A stretch of 64,000 bases of DNA, from assembly GCF_047511655.1 (NCBI RefSeq), contig NC_133386.1, forward strand, positions 81,347,501 through 81,411,500, written 5' to 3'. Of the stretch, positions 11,166-24,010 are shown piece by piece. The notes beneath the pieces were generated by a model. The model was given only the letters and a program-made list of their open reading frames with translations, did no database searches and had not been told where the DNA came from. Origin of the DNA: Castor canadensis. Its lineage: Eukaryota > Chordata > Mammalia > Rodentia > Castoridae. Position 1 is the stretch's first letter, and the number at the start of each line of letters is the position of its first letter. The translations under genes and the position numbers were made by a program.

Positions 11166-11766
11166 ATTATTATGGTCATTGTCATCACCATCTGCATATG
11201 AGACTTAAGACATTGCACCAAATAAAATCAATTTATTAGTTATTTGTCATCCAAAGGGTAAGTTATCCACTTTTAAAGACATGTGTTTTTAACCTAAATT
11301 TGAATCAAACATATGTTTGCTAATTATCATCTTTTATGTTTGTAGAAGCTAGCTTATATGTCAATATTATTTTAGAAATACAGCTCCTTCTGTTCACTCT
11401 AAATTGGGGGGAGAGGAGAATTAAAGCCTCCATTAAAATGCCAGAATAGCAAAACAACATAATGGCATTTATTCAGAAAGTTTGAAGGAATAAAAGTGAT
11501 TCCCAAGCTTGTCTTAACTGATTTAGTATTTTATTCTCCAAAAGGTTTTATTGGTTCCTTGCTGTCCACAGCAGAAAATTCAAACACTTTGGTTAAGCAT
11601 TCTGCCATCTGGTCCACCTGCTGCAGTAAGTGTGTCACCCACTAGTTCCCTATCCAAAACTAAGTTTCTTGCCAAACTTACCTTCCCTAAGCCATTACAT
11701 TTAATCTAAATGTTGGATGTAACCCCATTAGTACTGTACTATATTCGATAAAACTTCCTGTCTGCT
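11166..11766. other. unassigned sequence
   Basis: No exon or repeat family was recognised. Confidence 0.4.
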
Positions 11767-12152
11767 AAAGTTTGGATTTAGAATGTCCCTCAAAAGCCCC
11801 TTAATTAAAGACCTGGTCTCCAGGCTGGGACTACTGGGAGGTGGTGAAAATTTTAAGAGGCGGGGACTGGTGGGAGGTACTTAGTTAATAGGAGACATGC
11901 CCTGGAAGGTGATTATGGGACTCTGATCTCTTCCTCTTCCCCTCTTTCTTGTCCTAGCCACAAAGTTAATATCTTTTTGCTCAACCATGAGCTTGTGCTA
12001 TGATGTGCTGCCCCCAATCCCAAGTCTGAAAAACAATGTGTCTGCCCATAACATGGACTGAAACTTCCAAAACTGTGAACTATGATAAACCTCTTCTCTT
12101 CCTAAGTTGATTTAGCTCAGGTATTTGCTACAGAAACAGAAAGCTGACTAAT
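11767..12152 (+). mobile_element. MaLR-type LTR
   Basis: Forward copy of the family at 7,367-7,747: 'tttggatttagaatgtccct', 'gggaggtggtgaaaatttta', 'gccctggaaggtgattatgg', 'catggactgaaacttccaaa', a polyA-like 'gataaacctctt', and the end 'aagctgactaataca'. No internal region is attached. Confidence 0.65.
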
Positions 12153-12302
12153 ACACTGTCAAATGCCACCTCTACCATGAATAAGTTCTGTTTACTCCAC
12201 CTCCCCCTTCCCAAACCAAACACCATCTTTCCTTCCATTGAGCTTCTGCAATCTTTGATTTACACCTTGCAGGTGCTTCTATACCAGTGAATCTAACAAC
12301 AC

Positions 12303-12739
12303 TATGCACGATATTATTATTTTTTTTCTTGCTTTTTATTTTTGTTACTTATTTTTTTTCATTTTTCTTTTATTATTCATATGTGCATACAAGGCTTGGT
12401 TCATTTCTCCCCCCTGCCCCCACCCCCTCCCTTACCACCCACTCCACCCCCTCCCGCTCCCCCCCTCAATACCCAGCAGAAACTATTTTGCCCTTATTTC
12501 TAATTTTGTTGTAGAGAGAGTATAAGCAATAATAGGAAGGAACAAGGGTTTTTGCTGGTTGAGGTAAGGATAGCTATACAGGGCATTGACTCACATTGAT
12601 TTCCTGTGCGTGGGTGTTACCTTCTAGGTTAATTCTTTTTGATCTAACCTTTTCTCTAGTACCTGTTCCCCTTTTCCTATTGGCCTCAGTTGCTTTAAGG
12701 TATCTGCTTTAGTTTCTTGTGTTAATATGCACGATATTA
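12303..12739 (-). mobile_element. 5'-truncated L1 (3' UTR only) with target-site duplication
   Basis: The 14-base repeat 'tatgcacgatatta' at 12,303-12,316 and 12,726-12,739 brackets a reversed L1 3' UTR (12,317-12,725). The insert begins with a T-rich stretch (the A tail reversed), carries the C-rich reverse of the L1 polypurine block ('cccccaccccctccctta'), and closely matches the 3' UTR of the L1 ending at 37,499. It is a young, short insertion. Confidence 0.93.
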
Positions 12740-15148
12740 GAAACAGACATTTCCATCTGAGCTGGGAAAAGGATTCCTATAATTCTCACACTGTTATAAT
12801 GCATAGAACTTGCAAGAGTAAGAAATCAATTCTGAATTTGTAATCTGGGGCATTACATTTCCCTCTGGTTGAGGCAAAACATTGTTGAGACAAAGCATTT
12901 CCCTCTGGTTTAATCAATGACTGAATTACAGTGTTCATTTAAGAAACTAAGCATACAAGTCCTGTCCTCTTGAAATCAGAAATAGTCAAAGTAAAATTCT
13001 GCTGGCAGCTTTAAGCCCATGGAATCAAAGATTCAGCAGGCTTAGAAAAATCATCAAATCCTTCCAATTATTTACACTAATTCTCATTATTTTCAACCCT
13101 TGGACCTTCTTTTTACCTTCAAGTAAGGTAAACTGTTAGTACCTGGACTCTGTCTCTTCGTTCGTTTCTATTTTTTGCTGGACCTTCGCAGGTCTGCATC
13201 ATTACCCATTTTATCTTTCACGTCTCCAGGTACTCACATTAAATAAGCGTTTCTGTGAAAGATCACTGGTAATTCACATAAAATATAGTCCTGTTACTTT
13301 TCTTTTCTTTAAAAGGAGCAGTATAATTGCAAACTGCAACAAACGGAGCTGAAAATAACTCCCCAGGTAGTTGTGTATTAGGATTTAGATTAAAATGAGC
13401 CCAATTTTTTTCAATGACCTGGTAATTTATAGGAAATATTTAAGCTACTTAAATTTTCATCAGTGGAAAACTAGGAGGCTCAGGAAAATTAACCATTGGT
13501 CACTGCAGTGGGAGACTAGACCCATTTCACAGCAGCCAAAGAAGTGGTGTTGATAGACTGTTGTTTAAAGATTTACATTTAAACAATAAGAGAAAAAGAA
13601 AGATCAAATTTAATATGAGTTTAATCTGCTTTAAAAGGCTAAAATAAAATAAATTCAATGTCAGTTCACAATTCTAGGTGAAAAAAATCTGTATTTACAG
13701 CTAATTTTCTGACTAGGGTTTGAAATCAAATCTCTAGTATTTTTCTTTTTCATTTAGGTATGTTGACTGCTTGCATTTATAGCATGAAGTATTCAGTTTT
13801 TATGTAAAAAAAAGCAAGGTGACATTAAACTTCTCCTGTGCTCACTGCAAAATAGAAACTTGGTTGGGGCATTGAGGCAGGAGCCTCAATCTCTCTGCAG
13901 TCATACTCATTCCCACTGCCTCACACTACTGATTGTATAAGCATTTTTTAAAGGCAATCCCTATGAGGCTTTCATCAAAGAATAATTCTGCTGACTCTCA
14001 TTTCCCAAGGTTTAAACATATGAGCTATAGTAATAATGCTATATACTCTATAAGGTGATTGGCTGAATTTGATGAATTCTTAAGTTACTAAAAATTATTA
14101 ATCCAAATTACCTTCCTTCCTCTCTTGGAAGGAAACTATTACAATTCTCCTAATCATGGTGCATATAGTTCAGTATAAATATAAAAATCATTCATATGAG
14201 CCATCTACCAGCAATACTTTGTATTCAGTATAGCAGTACAGTATTCAAATCTTTTCTTGACATAGATGACTACTGATCTTTCTCCTCTTAACTTCAACCA
14301 TTTCTCTGGGGCTGAGAACACTGTTATAGACATATTGATGAATGTACATCAATAGCTATATACATATATACATGTGTACATAGACATATATTCACATAGA
14401 CATATACATATTTCATATAGCCCAAAGCAAAAGAACAGTTTGGTTGGTCACTGAGACATCACTCAAGTACTTAAACTTCCCACTTTAAGGAGGATTATTT
14501 GTTGACACAATTAAGCTTTTTAAAAGGCAAAAAACTCCATAATTGTTTACCTGTGCTGAACCCAAAAGCATGAAATGTGTAGAGTAACTTAAACTTTTAA
14601 TGGTGCCCAAAACAAACTAGGCTCAAGTAAGGCATAGAAAAATGTGAAAAGATTGGCAAAGCACTGTACCAGATGTGTTCTATTGCTTCTGTTTTCTACT
14701 CCAGAAATACTCTTTACTCTTGTTCTCTGGTCACAAAAGACTGGCATATTTGTTTGCATCAATAGAATCCACTGTTACTTGGTTTCTCAATTGGTATAAC
14801 CAGTGGGAGCTCCAGCAGGAGACTAGAGAGGAGATGCAGTCCCCTGTACATTCTCTGGAAGACTACACTGGATGAATGTAACCCTTGACAAGTCACTGGA
14901 CCTCTTGAGGCTGCATGATTACATGACACTCATTTCTGGTCCTTATTTTTCTGCTTTCCTTCATCTTAACACTCCAGGAGCTGTGATAGCTTCTTTGTTT
15001 GGCCCCATGTTCCCTTGGTATCTCTTGTGGTACCTTCCTAAACATTTGCAATTTGTCTTTCTATAAATAAATCCTCACCAAACTATCCTCAGCTAAGTGT
15101 GCCATCTGTTTCCTCCTACAATCTGGCTGATACAGGTGGCATTCCTGC
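12740..15148. other. unassigned sequence, mostly AT-rich
   Basis: No coding sequence was recognised. An imperfect TA/CA tract lies at about 14,355-14,415 ('tatatacatatatacatgtg'). The end (about 14,650-15,148, with 'ctataaataaatcctcacca') may be an old LTR or DNA element, but I cannot name it. Confidence 0.4.
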
Positions 15149-15614
15149 CTTCCCAGCTTTTATTCACATGTGCATACATTGTTTGGGTCATTTCTCCACC
15201 ATGACCGCCTCCCCCATCTTCTCCGCCCCCTCAGTTCCAAGCAGGTCCTGTTCTGCCTTATCACTAATTTTGTTGAAGAAAAGACATAAGCATAATAAGG
15301 AAGACAAAGCATTTTTGCTAGTTGAGTTAAGGATAGCTATACAGAGAGATTCCTAGCATTGCTTTCATGTACAAATATGTTACAACCCAGGTTGATTCAT
15401 CTCTAACTGATCTTTACACTGGTTCCTGATCCCCTTCTCAAGTCAACCTCTGTCACTTTAAGATTTCTGTATTAGTTCCTCTGGAGTGGGGACATCAAAT
15501 GATTTCATGTTTTGGGTTTTCTACCTATTCTAATCTCCTGTATGTGCTCTCCTTTTATCATGTGATCCAAGTCCAACAGCACTGCTGCATTTGCCCTAGA
15601 TCTAAAGTCCAGAT

Positions 15615-17057
15615 ATGAAGGAGAACATATAATTTTGGTCTTCTGAGCCTGGCTGACCTCACTAGAATGATGTTCTCCAGTTCCATCTATTTACCTGCGA
15701 ATGATAACATTTCATTCTTCTTCGTGGATGAGTAAAATTCCATTGTGTACAAGTACCACATTTTCTGGATCCATTCATCAGTAGTCGGGCATCTTGGTTG
15801 TTTCTGTAACTTGGCTATTGTGAATGGCGCTGCAATAAACATGGGTGTGCAGGTGCCTATGGAGTAAACTGTGTCACATTCCTTTGCATATATCCCCAGG
15901 AATGGGATTGCAGGATCATAAGGCAGTCTATGTTTAGATTTTTAAGAAGTCTCCAAATTTTTTTTTCCAGAGTGGTTGCACCAGTTTGCATTCCCACCAG
16001 CAGTATATGACAGGTTCCTTTTTCCCCACATCCTTGCCAACACATGTTGTTGGTGATGTTTTTGATGATGGCTATTCTAACAGCAGTGAGGTGAATCTTA
16101 GTGAGGTTTTGATTTGCATTTCCTTTATAGCTAGAGATGGTGAGCATTTGTTCATGTGTTTTTTGGCCATTTGAATTTCTTCTTTTGAGAAAGTTCTGCT
16201 TAGTTCAGTTGCCCATTTCTTAATTGGTTCATTGATTTTAGGAGAGTTTAGTTTCTTAAGTTCCCTGTATATTCTGGTTATCAGTCCCTAGTCAGATGTA
16301 TAGGTGGCAAATATTTTCTCCCACTCTGTGGGTGGTCTCTTCAGTTTAGAGACAATTTCTTTTGTTGAGCAGAAGCTTTTAATTTTATGAAGTCCCATTT
16401 ATTCATCCTTTCTCTTAGTTGCTGGGCTGCTAGGGTTCTACTGAGGAAGTCTTTACCTTTGCCTATTAGTTCCAGAGAGTTTCCTGCTTCTTCCTGAAGT
16501 TGGATGAAATATTCTGTAGACGTCAGCTAGGTCCATTTGATCTATGGTGTGATTTAGATCTAGGATTTCTTTATTGATTTTTTGTTTGGATGACCTATCT
16601 ATTGGTGATAGGGGGGTGTTAAGGTCTCCCACTACCACTGTGTTGGAGTTTATATATGTTTTTAGGTTCTTTGCAGTATGATTGATAAACTTGGGTGCAT
16701 TGATGTTGGGTGCATATAGGTTGATAATTATTATTTCCTTTTGGTGTATTTCTCCTTTTATTAGTATGGAGTGTCCTTCTTTATCTCATTTGATCAATTT
16801 AAGTTTGAAGTCTACTTTGTCCAAGATAAGTATTGCTACCCCTGCCTGTTTTCTGGGACCACTGGCTTGATACATCTTCTTCCAGCCTTTCACTCTCAGC
16901 CAGTGCTTATTTCTGTTGATGAGGTGGGTCTCCTGTAGGCAGCAGATTGTTGGATCTTCCTTTTTTGTCCAGTTTGCCAAACAGTGTCTTTTGATGGGGG
17001 AATTTAGTCCATTAACATTCAGTGTTAGTATTAATAAGTATGTGGTGATCCTGTCAT
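15615..17057 (-). pseudogene. L1 ORF2p remnant, endonuclease joined to C-terminus
   Basis: The endonuclease N-terminus is visible ('LTLNVNGLNSPIKRH', 'CCLQETHL', then '[19 protein letters not shown]'). After about 16,503 the sequence continues as the extreme C-terminus, including the zinc-knuckle-like region in antisense near 15,990-16,060. The reverse transcriptase core with its FADD motif is missing. A base missing next to the start codon puts the start out of frame. Confidence 0.85.
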
Positions 17058-17149
17058 GTAGTACTCTTTGTTGATTAAGGGTTTGATTGTGTGTAGCTGA
17101 ATCAATGTTACTCTTTACTTTCTTGCCTTTTCTTCTCCTGTGGTTTGGT

Positions 17150-18298
17150 ATTGCCTGTCCCTTCATGGTTTTGTTTGCTTTCATTATCTGTGTGCAGAAT
17201 TCCTTGGAGAATCTTTTGCAGTGGTGGCTTGGTGGTCATATATTGTTTTCATCTCTGCTTATCATGGAAGACTTTTATTGTTCCATCTATTTTGAATGAT
17301 AGTTTAGCTGGGTAGAGTATCCTAGGATTGAATTTATTTTCATTCAGTGCTTGGAAGACTTCACTCCATGCTCTTCTTGCTTTTAATGTTTCTTTTGAGA
17401 AGTCTGCTATGATTTTGATGGGTTTACCTTTGTATGTTATTTGGTTTTTCTCTATTGCAGACTTCAATATTCTTTCTTTCATCTCTGTACTTGTTGTTTT
17501 AATGATACTATGTCATGGGGTAGTTCTATTTTGGTCAAGTCTGTTCGGCTTCCTGTACCTGAATGGGCATAGTTTTCTCTAGATTTGGGAAATTTTCTGT
17601 CATTATTTTGTTGAATACATTATGCATTCCTTTTGCTTGCACCTCTTCTCCTTCTTCAATGCCCATGATTCTCAGGTTTGGTCTTTTGATGAAGTCGGTG
17701 AGTTCTTGCATTTTCTTTTTTACAGGTCTTGAGTTGTTTAACTAATAGTTCTCCAGTTTTTTCTTTAATTGCCACTTCATCTTCAAGTTCTGAGATTATG
17801 TCTTCTGTTTGTTCTATTCTGCTGGCATGACTTTTCATTTTGTTTTGTATTTCTGTTTCATTCTTTTTTTCTGAGGTTTTCCATATTGTGGGTTACTTCC
17901 TCTTGAATATTGCCAATTTTTGCCCTTAATTCATTTATCTCTCTGTTTATGGTGATCTCTGTTTCAATTTGGCATTTATTTATGGTTCCTATGATTTCAT
18001 TTATTTGTTTCTGTGTTTTCTCATATTCTTTAATTTTGTTGTCTTGGAATTTCTTGAGTGCCTCCTGTACATTTTGGTTGACTATGTCTAGTAACATCTC
18101 TGTAAAATTCTCATTAATTACTTGTAGGATTTCTTCTTTTGGGATGATCTTGTGGGCTTTGTTGGATTCCTTGGTATAGCTTATCTTTATTTTGTTAGAG
18201 TCTGTATCTGGGTATGTGTTTTCTTCATTTCGCTCTAAATCCTGCACTCCATTTTTTTGCAGGGGAGAATGGTTTCCATCCCTTTTTCTTCTTCCCAT
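17150..18298 (-). pseudogene. L1 ORF1p remnant
   Basis: The first frame (18,298-17,858) starts with an ATG and has the basic N-terminus and Lys/Glu-rich coiled-coil of L1 ORF1 proteins, the RNA-binding chaperone of the L1 particle. It breaks near 17,858. The homology continues in other frames at 17,838-17,656 and 17,482-17,249, the latter covering the C-terminal domain ('ARRAWSEVFQALNENKFNPR'). Residues after ILYPAKL, cut short in the 30-37 kb copy, are present here. Confidence 0.85.
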
Positions 18299-18719
18299 AT
18301 TTCCACTAGGTACTGTTTCTATCCCTGGACTATGTGTAATTTAGTATTAGCTGGGTTACAATATTAATACTAAAAAAACCAAGAGAGAAGGATAAAAAAG
18401 AGAATGAGACAGAAAGATAAAAGGAAGACAGAAGAGAGGGAAAAAGAATGAGAGAGATGATGGGTGATCAAACAGCAAACCAGGCAGCAAAACCCTTAAA
18501 GAAGGGGAAAAAAGAAAAAACAAATCACCAGTTCTGGAAAAGTAGATTTAGAGTCTTAGTTGTTCTGACATTACTTCTTTAGCATCCAGACCTGTCTGTG
18601 TGTGTCTCTTAGGCAGGTTTGGAGCCCTCCTGTGGTGGGTAGCAGGTGGGTGGGGTCCCACGGGCCTACAGGTGGAGGCCTTTTGTTGAGGCAAACTAGT
18701 GGGCCTTTGGAGTGTGGGC

Positions 18720-19110
18720 CTGGCATGCCTGAAGGGCATGGGCCTGGCAAAGTGGAGATCGTGTGTGTCTGTGGATTGCAAGCTTCATAGGCTTTAGGGG
18801 CATGACCAGGCAGAGATTGTGAATGCCTTTGGATTACAGGCTTGGCAGGCCTGAGGGGCATGGATCGGAGGAGTGGAGATTGTGCAGGCCTATGCAGGCC
18901 TGAGGGCACAGGCTTACAGAGTGGAGATCATCTATGCCTGTGGATTGCCGGCTTGGCAGGCCTTAGGAGTGCAGGCTGGAGGAGTGGAGATTGTGCAGGC
19001 CTGTGCAGGCCTTAGGGGTGTGGGCCTGGCAGAGCAGAGATCGTGAATGCCTATGGGTCGCCAGCTTGGCAGGCCTTAAGGGCTGGGTTCAGCGGAGATC
19101 CTGTGGGTCT
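18720..19110 (-). promoter_or_regulatory. tandem G-rich units in an L1 5' UTR
   Basis: A repeated phrase close to 'agtggagatcgtg...gcctgtggattgc...ggcaggcctgaggggc' recurs about every 47-63 bases, with seven 'gagat' marks between about 18,755 and 19,100. Monomer arrays of this kind act as internal promoters in mouse L1s, so a promoter role is inferred by analogy. Confidence 0.6.
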
Positions 19111-19434
19111 GAGGGGTGGGAGTTTGGGGAGTGACCCTGGTGAGGCTGAGGACCAGGCCCAAGGATCAGAGATCCCATGGCCTGCAGAGCAGTGGCTCCG
19201 TGGGCCTATTTGGTGGGGCTTGGCGTGCAGCACCAGCACCGGGTATTCTTTTAGTATACTGTGTCTTGGAAAAGCCTTCCACGAGCTTGGGGTTCAGAGT
19301 GCTGATGTTTCAGCTCTCCCTGGTGCTTTACCTCAGCCGAGGGTGTCTCCAGCTTCTCAGCAAAGTCCCTGGTCCATGGAACTCAGGAGGTCTGTGGCTG
19401 TGTCCCTATCTTGGATCTCTCTTCCCAGCTTTTA

Positions 19435-19805
19435 AAATCTGCTCAAGGAAAGGGATAGTTTCCACATAACCCTAACAGCTGCCATAAAGTAGATGCAAAG
19501 ATATGCATACAAATAAGAGGAAAAGGGTCACTTTGAATTGTTCAGATCTAGAAAGGTTGCATAAAGTCCATGTGGCATTTGAAACAGAGCTTCAAGGACT
19601 TTCAGGTAAGACTGGTGGAGACAAAGTCATCACTACAAGGTGAAGGAAAGATCAGGACCACACCTAAACCTGAAAGACCACAAAGTATAGGCAGCTTTCA
19701 GAGACAACTAGATGTTCAATGTGTACAAGGGAAGGATAAGGAACAACAACAACAAAAAAAAATTCTGAAAAGTGAATCTGGGGCCATACTTTAGAAAAGT
19801 TTGAA
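19435..19805. other. unassigned spacer between two L1s
   Basis: No homology was recognised. It separates the 5' end of the minus-strand L1 from the truncated 5' end of the plus-strand L1. Confidence 0.4.
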
Positions 19806-22800
19806 CTTCAAGCGAATCCCAAAATTAGCAGGAGAGAAATAAGAAAAGTAAATGCTGAAATCAATGAAATAGAACCAAAAAAAGCATACAAAGAATCAAC
19901 AAAACAAAAGCTGGTTCTTTGAAAAAATAAACAAGATTGACAGACCCCCTGGCACACCAGACTAAAACGAGGAGAGAAAACACCCAAAATCAGTAAAATC
20001 AGAAATGCAAAAGGGGAAATAACAACAAACACCACAGAAATCCAGGGAATCACATGGAAATCCAGGAAATCATAAGAGACTATTTTGAGAATGCATATTC
20101 TAATAAATTTGAACATCTCGAAGAAATGGACAAATTTCTAGATACTTACGACCATCCAAAATTTAACCAAGAGGATATCAATTACCTGAATAGATCAGTA
20201 ACACAAAATGAAATTGAGGAAGCAATAAAGAGTCTCCAAAAAAAGAAAAGTCCAGGACCTGATGTATTCTCTGGTGAATTCTATCAGACCTTTAAAGAAG
20301 AACTAATACCAACTCTCTTTGAACTTTTCCACAAAATAGAAAGGGGAGGAACACGGCCTAACTCATTTTATGAAGCCAGTATTACACTCATCCCAAAACC
20401 AGACAAAGACACCTCCAAAAAGGAGAACCACAGACTAATCTCCTTAATGAGCATCGATGCAAAAATCCTCAATAAAATAATGGCAAACCAAATCCAACAA
20501 CAAATCAGAATGATCATTCACCACAACCAAGTCAGTTTCATCCTAGGGATACAAGGGTGGTTCAACATATGCAAATCTATAAATGTAATACAGCACATTA
20601 ATAGAAGCAAACACAAAAACCACTTGATCATCTCAATATATGCAGAAAAAGCCTTTGACAAAATCCAACACCACTTCATGATAAAAGCTCTAAGAAAACT
20701 AGGAATAGAAGGAATGTACCTCAACATTGTAAAGGCTATTTATGAAAAACCTACAACCAACATCATACTTAATGAAGAAAAACTGAAACCATTTCCCCTA
20801 AAATCAGGAACAAGACAAGGGTGCCCACTATCTCCACTCCTATTAAACATAATAATGGAATTGTTAGCCAGAGCAATTAGGCAAGAAGAAGAAATAGGTA
20901 CCTACAAATAGGTAAAGAAACTGTCAAAATATCTCTATTTGCAGACGACATGATCCTAGATCTTAAAGACCCAAAAAACTACCCAAAAACTCCTAGACAC
21001 CATAAACAGCTATAGCAAAGTGGCAGGATACAAAATCAACTTACAAAAATCATTAGCTTTTCTATACACCAACAATAAACAAATTAAGAAAGGATATTTG
21101 GAAACAATTCCATTTACAATAGCCTCAAAAAAAAAAAATCAAATACCTAGGAGTAAACTTAACAAAGGATGTGAATGACCTCTATAAGGAGAACTACAAA
21201 CCCCTGAAGAAAGAGCTCAAGGAAGACTATAGCAGATGGAAAGATCTCCCATGCTCATGAATTGGTAGAAGCAACATAGTAAAAATGGCTATACTACCAA
21301 AAGCAACCTACATGTTTAATGCAATTCCCATCAAAATCCCAATGACTTTCATCATAGAGATTGAAAAATCTACCCTAAAGTTCATTTGGAGACACAAGAA
21401 ACCATGAATTGCTAAGGCAATACTCAGCAAAAAGAGCAATGCTGGCGGTATCACAACGCCTGACTTCAGACTATACTACAGAGCCATAGCAATAAAAACA
21501 GCATGGTGCTGGCATAAAAACAGATATGAAGACTAGTGGAACAGAAGAGGGGACCCGGATATGAATCCACACAGCTAGGCCCACCTTATTTTTGACAAAG
21601 GAGCCAAAAACATACAATGGAGGAAAGACAGCCTCTTCAACAAATGTTGCTGAGAAAAGTGGTTATCCACCTGCAAAAAACTGAAACTAGATCCATGTTT
21701 ATCACCTGTACTAGTATCAACTCAAAATGGATCAAGGACCTAAATATCAGACCCAAAACTCTGAAGTTAGTATAGGGAAGATCAGGGAATACTCTGGAAG
21801 TAGTAAGTATTGGCAAGGACTTCCTCAATGGAACCCCAGCAGCCCAGCAACTAAGAGAATTAATTAAAAAGCTCTGCACAATAAAAGAAATTGTCATTAA
21901 ATTGAAGAGACCACCCACAGAGTGGGAGAAAATATTTGCCAGCTGTACTTCAGACAAAGGACTGATAACCAGAATATACAGGGAACTTAAGAAACTAAAC
22001 TCTCCCCAAATCAATGAACCAATAAAGAAACGGGCAACTGAAGTAAACAGAGCTTTTTCAAAAGAAGAAATTCAAATGGCCAAAAAACACATGAAAAAAT
22101 GCTCACCATCTCTAGCCATAAAGGAAATGCAAATCAAAACCACACTAAGATTCCACCTCACTCCTGTTAGAACAGCCATCATCAAAAACACCACCAACAA
22201 CAAATGCTGGCGAGGATGTAGGGGAAAAGGAACCCTCATACACTGCTGGTGGGAATGCAAGCTGGTGCAACCACTCTGGAAAAAAATATGGAGGCTTCTT
22301 GAAAATCTAAACATAGATCTGCTATATGATCCAGCAATCCCATTCCTAGGGATATACCCAAAGGAATTTGACTCAGGTTATTCCAGAGGCACTTGCACAC
22401 CCATGTTTATTGCAGCACTATTCACAATACCCAAGTTATGGGAACAGTCAAGATGCCCCACTACTGACGGGTGGATTAAGAAAATGTGGTCCTTGTACAC
22501 AATGGAGTTTTACTCAGCCATGAAGAAGAATGAAATCTTATCATTCTCAAGTAAATGGATGGAACTGGAGAACAGCATTCTGAGCAAGGTTAGCCAGGCT
22601 CAGAAGACCAAAAATCATATGTTCTCCATCATTTGTGGCCTTTATATCTAGGGAAAGGCAATGATGTTGTTGGACATGGGTCACACACTGAGGGAAGAGC
22701 ACATACGGGAGGTATGGGGATAGGTAGGAAACCAAAAACTTGAAAGTGTTTGATTTCCCCACTGCAGAGGAGCTAATACAGTAACCTTAAAATGACAGAG

Positions 22801-23110
22801 GTCAATTTGAGAAGGTGACTGGGAAGTAGTGAAGAGGTCAGTTAGAGATGAATCAATTTGGGTTGTAATACACTTGTGTCCAGAAGCAATGCTAGGAATC
22901 TCTCTGAATAGCTATCCTTATCTCAACTAGCAAAAATGCTATATCTCTCTTATTATTGCTTATGTCTACTCTTCAACAAAATTAGAGAAAAGGGCAGAAC
23001 AGGTTCAGCCTGGAAGCAATGGGGTTGGGGAGAGAGGGAGGGAGCAGGGGGCACAGGGGAGAAATGACTCAAACAATGTATGCACATATGAATAAATGAA
23101 TTAAAAAAAG
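19806..23110 (+). mobile_element. 5'-truncated L1 (ORF2 and 3' UTR)
   Basis: Homology to the 30-37 kb L1 begins in mid-ORF2, near the end of the endonuclease-RT linker, and runs to an A-rich tail 'aataaatgaattaaaaaaag' at about 23,110. The longest open pieces are 20,054-20,911 (N-terminal RT part, ending before the FADD motif) and 21,902-22,651 (C-terminus). The catalytic FADD region is at about 20,938-20,949 in a shifted frame. I could not establish a TSD. Confidence 0.9.
20054..22651 (+). pseudogene. L1 ORF2p remnant
   Basis: The reverse transcriptase signature blocks '[20 protein letters not shown]', '[11 protein letters not shown]' and '[13 protein letters not shown]' are present, but frameshifts and stops separate the fingers, palm and C-terminal part. 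The original protein copies L1 RNA into DNA at a nicked target. This copy cannot. Confidence 0.88.
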
Positions 23111-23139
23111 AATTCAACAGCAAAATCAATAAGAAGAAA

Positions 23140-23470
23140 AAGAACCTTCAAACTTAGACAAGTCTTTTGAAGTTATCCTGGCAGAAGACAGAATATGTAA
23201 AAACTGAAAAGGAATGAAGAAAGGACTTACAGGACACCTTTAAGTGAACTAATGTAAGCATTATATGAGTTAACAACATAAGAAAAGGGAAAAAAGGACA
23301 GAGCTTATTTAAAGAAATAATGCCTGAAAACTTCCCAAAGTTGGTAAAAGATTTAAATACCCAAGTGCAGGAAGCTCATAAGTCTCCAATCACTTTCAAA
23401 CCAAAGAAGACTGAATCCAAACATACTATAATCAAAATGTCAAAAATCAAAGACAGAGAGTAAGCTTAAG
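23140..23470 (+). repeat. ancient L1 ORF1 fragment
   Basis: The stretch 'aaaacttcccaaagttggta' to 'atcaaaatgtcaaaaatcaa' corresponds to the conserved ORF1 C-terminal region of old mammalian L1s. It is much more diverged than the neighbouring L1. Confidence 0.6.
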
Positions 23471-23865
23471 CTCATTTAATCATTACAGAATATATACATG
23501 TATCAAAACACCTCACAGAATCCCATTACTAAGTACAATTTTCATATTTTTATGAATCAGTTAAAATGAATTCAATAGAAAAAGTATTTATTAAATAATA
23601 ACAGTGGGAGGAAAAAGCAGAATAATAAAAATATACAAATAATATTCTTTCAAAAGGAGAACTCCATTCTGGATAAAGATAGAGGAGTTAGCCATTTTGT
23701 TTGGAGAACCAGAAGACTCAGTTTTAGCAGAAGAGGAAATCCAGGTGACCTTGAGGCTGGAATTTTGAAACCAGATAACCAGGAATTCCAGATATAATCA
23801 AATTCCTACAACCTCCACAAAGCAAATGCAAAGCTCTGGAAATTCATATCACTATAACGTCTTTG
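23471..23865. other. unassigned AT-rich sequence
   Basis: No gene or named repeat was recognised. Confidence 0.35.
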
Positions 23866-23869
23866 ACTT

Positions 23870-24010
23870 ATAAGGTCCACTCCTTGATTCTTATGTAACC
23901 TTGGAAAAGATCTTTAACCTTTCTAGACATGATGAGTGCCTTCATCTGCAGAAAACGGCTCTAGGGACTTACTGCATAGTTTAAATGAAGTATCTTCTTG
24001 AAAAGATCTG
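23870..24010 (+). repeat. MIR-type SINE relic
   Basis: Blocks 'cttatgtaaccttggaaaag', 'tttaacctttctagacatga' and 'cttcatctgcagaaaac' follow MIR order with strong divergence. Confidence 0.5.

Larger units (their letters stand above)
15149..19434 (-). mobile_element. L1 retrotransposon with intact 5' end and deleted reverse transcriptase
   Basis: A 14-base TSD, 'cttcccagctttta', lies at 15,149-15,162 and 19,421-19,434, so the element itself is 15,163-19,420 on the minus strand. Reading along the minus strand: the 5' UTR is 19,420-18,299, with tandem G-rich units at 19,100-18,730. ORF1 lies at about 18,298-17,150 and is broken into pieces. The ORF2 start is at 17,057-17,055 and the endonuclease part runs to about 16,504. 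A jump at about 16,500-16,503 then leads straight into the ORF2 C-terminal part, and the 3' UTR ends at 15,163. The reverse transcriptase segment, about 2.3 kb in the L1 at 30-37 kb, is absent. Several stops and frameshifts make both ORFs non-functional. The intact TSD shows one insertion event followed by, or carrying, the internal deletion. Confidence 0.93.

Noticed and set aside
18548..19469. Overlapping open frames of 62-130 codons on both strands
   Set aside because: They fall in the tandem G-rich 5' UTR units of the minus-strand L1.
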